Shown here: piece by piece, positions 63,001 through 64,000 of the stretch | Layout: each line of letters starts with the position of its first letter | How positions within the stretch are numbered: position 1 is the first letter of the stretch | Assembly (NCBI GenBank): GCA_029204225.1 | Contig: CM055098.1 | Location: forward strand, 10,863,246-10,927,245 | Direction: 5' to 3' | Source: Diphasiastrum complanatum | Taxonomy: Eukaryota > Streptophyta > Lycopodiopsida > Lycopodiales > Lycopodiaceae | Length of the DNA stretch: 64,000 nucleotides | Translations under genes and position numbers: made by a program | The notes under the pieces: generated by a model | Seen by the model: the letters and a program-made list of their open reading frames with translations, nothing else | What the model was told of the DNA's origin: nothing | Database searches by the model: none

Positions 63001-64000
63001 AAAAAAAGTTGAATTAAATCAGTTCTCATGGCCAACCTACCAGAAGAAGTAATGGATGAGTTTACACTAAGCAATCATTCACATGATGAGAACAAGCCCT
63101 ATCATCTTAGATCTCAGGTAAATCAAGATCCTGGACCATCCAGATGGAGACCTAATTAGTTTGATAACCTTGATGGTCAACCTCTTCAGCATGCTCACCA
63201 TACTACCAGATTTGATAAACGAACACCCAGATTGGAATTATCAAAGTTCGACGGTAATGTGGACCCTCATAGATTTTTACAAGTCTTTGAGAATGCATGC
63301 AAAGTATATGGAGAATATACTAATAATGCAAAAGTCCAACTATTTTCAATGACCATATGGTGGATAAAGCACGAGAGTGGTTTTTTAACCTTGATCGTGA
63401 TGATAGGCAAGATTGGTCAGAGTTGAAAGAGTCTTTTATTAAATGCTTCCAACCTTTCAAACTCACAGAAGGCCCATTTGTATGCCTTAGTAATATAGAA
63501 ATAAAATAGATGAACACGTACGTGACTATATCGAGCACTTCAAGCGTCTCAAAAGACAAGTCCAAGAATAGCCAACTGATAAAATGTTAATCATATGGTT
63601 TTTAGCTGGCTTCCAAGATGCATCCGGAAAGAGCTTAAATCTAGCGAAGAGTATTTTACTAAATCCGCTATGTTTGATGCCATTCGTGAAGAAGATGAAG
63701 GGTTTGATGATAATCAAAGGGAGAAAAGAGCTCACCGTGTTTGATTCAAACCAAGTCTGGAAATCTCAGTTCGAGTTTATGAATCAACAACAGATGGAGA
63801 AACTCAACAAAGAGCTTCAACAAGCCTTAAAGTCTATTCAAAGTTAGTTGTCAGGGCAATTGCCATCTGGTAATGCTATCTGTAGGTGAGGCGACACTTG
63901 GTGCCCACAATGTCGTGGAGCACATACCGGTAATGAGTGTCCATCACACCGACCTTATGAAACGCAACATGGTATACTTTGTGATACGACCACTTATGCT
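63001..64000 (+). pseudogene. gypsy-D gag, running off the window
   Basis: A poly-A run (62991-63005) precedes the start region (ANLPEEVMDEFTLSNHSHDE). The gag core reads RLELSKFDGNVDPHRFLQVF, NAKVQLFSMTI, then in shifted frames DKAREWFFNLDRDDRQDWSE and LKESFIKCFQPFKLTEGPFV, then FLAGFQDASGKSLNLAKSI. The zinc knuckle CPQCRGAHTGNECPSH lies at about 63902-63950. At least four shifts and one TAG (63160) break the frame. Protease and pol would follow beyond 64000. No LTR or primer-binding site is seen upstream, so the 5' end is truncated or the leader has decayed. Confidence 0.85.

Overview
The window looks like transposon-saturated nuclear DNA of a land plant. All the strong protein signals are plant-type retroelements (Ty3/gypsy, Ty1/copia, LINE) or a hAT DNA transposon. 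The LTR elements carry primer-binding sites of the TGGTATCAGAGC type, complementary to initiator-Met tRNA and typical of plants. The non-transposon exons have GT/AG-like borders. I could not place the clade, and I saw no complete, intact host gene.

Layout. 1-2.5 kb: a LINE ORF2, split by an 847-bp inverted-repeat insertion with an unusual 12-bp target duplication. 3-7.2 kb: a decayed plus-strand gypsy relic. 7.2-15.3 kb: a minus-strand gypsy element split inside integrase by a 3.7-kb hAT element that has an 8-bp target duplication. 15.3-17.7 kb: a gypsy gag fragment and two LINE fragments. 18.5-31.8 kb: a Russian-doll gypsy. Its outer element (LTRs at 18.5 kb and 24.7/31.5 kb) was interrupted in its 3' LTR by a related gypsy (24960-31537), whose own 5' LTR holds an inverted solo LTR of the same family. 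32.8-38.2 kb: a complete minus-strand copia insertion with a 5-bp duplication, in which reverse transcriptase is replaced by an unrecognised segment. 38.9-39.2 kb: a miniature LTR element whose LTR contains a tRNA-like pol III promoter. 39.4-48.5 kb: a minus-strand copia with 479-bp LTRs, invaded by a plus-strand gypsy and then deleted. 48.5-51.4 kb: the least transposon-like stretch, with a likely small-gene exon. 51.4-57.1 kb: a minus-strand copia interrupted by a 1.4-kb foldback element and a second insertion. 57.1-60.4 kb: a plus-strand copia pol whose gag was cut by that copia. 60.4-62.3 kb: a broken, intron-containing minus-strand gene with amino-methyltransferase motifs, preceded by a region repeating CATCCGAC-like words. 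63-64 kb: a gypsy gag running off the end.

How it fits together. Insertion order can be read from target duplications and interrupted frames. Almost every pol gene is broken by stops, frameshifts or deletions, so the elements would need proteins supplied in trans. The items most worth follow-up are the tRNA-like promoter inside a miniature LTR, the copia element with a replaced RT, the methyltransferase-like gene, the large foldback element, and the inverted-repeat element with a 12-bp target duplication.
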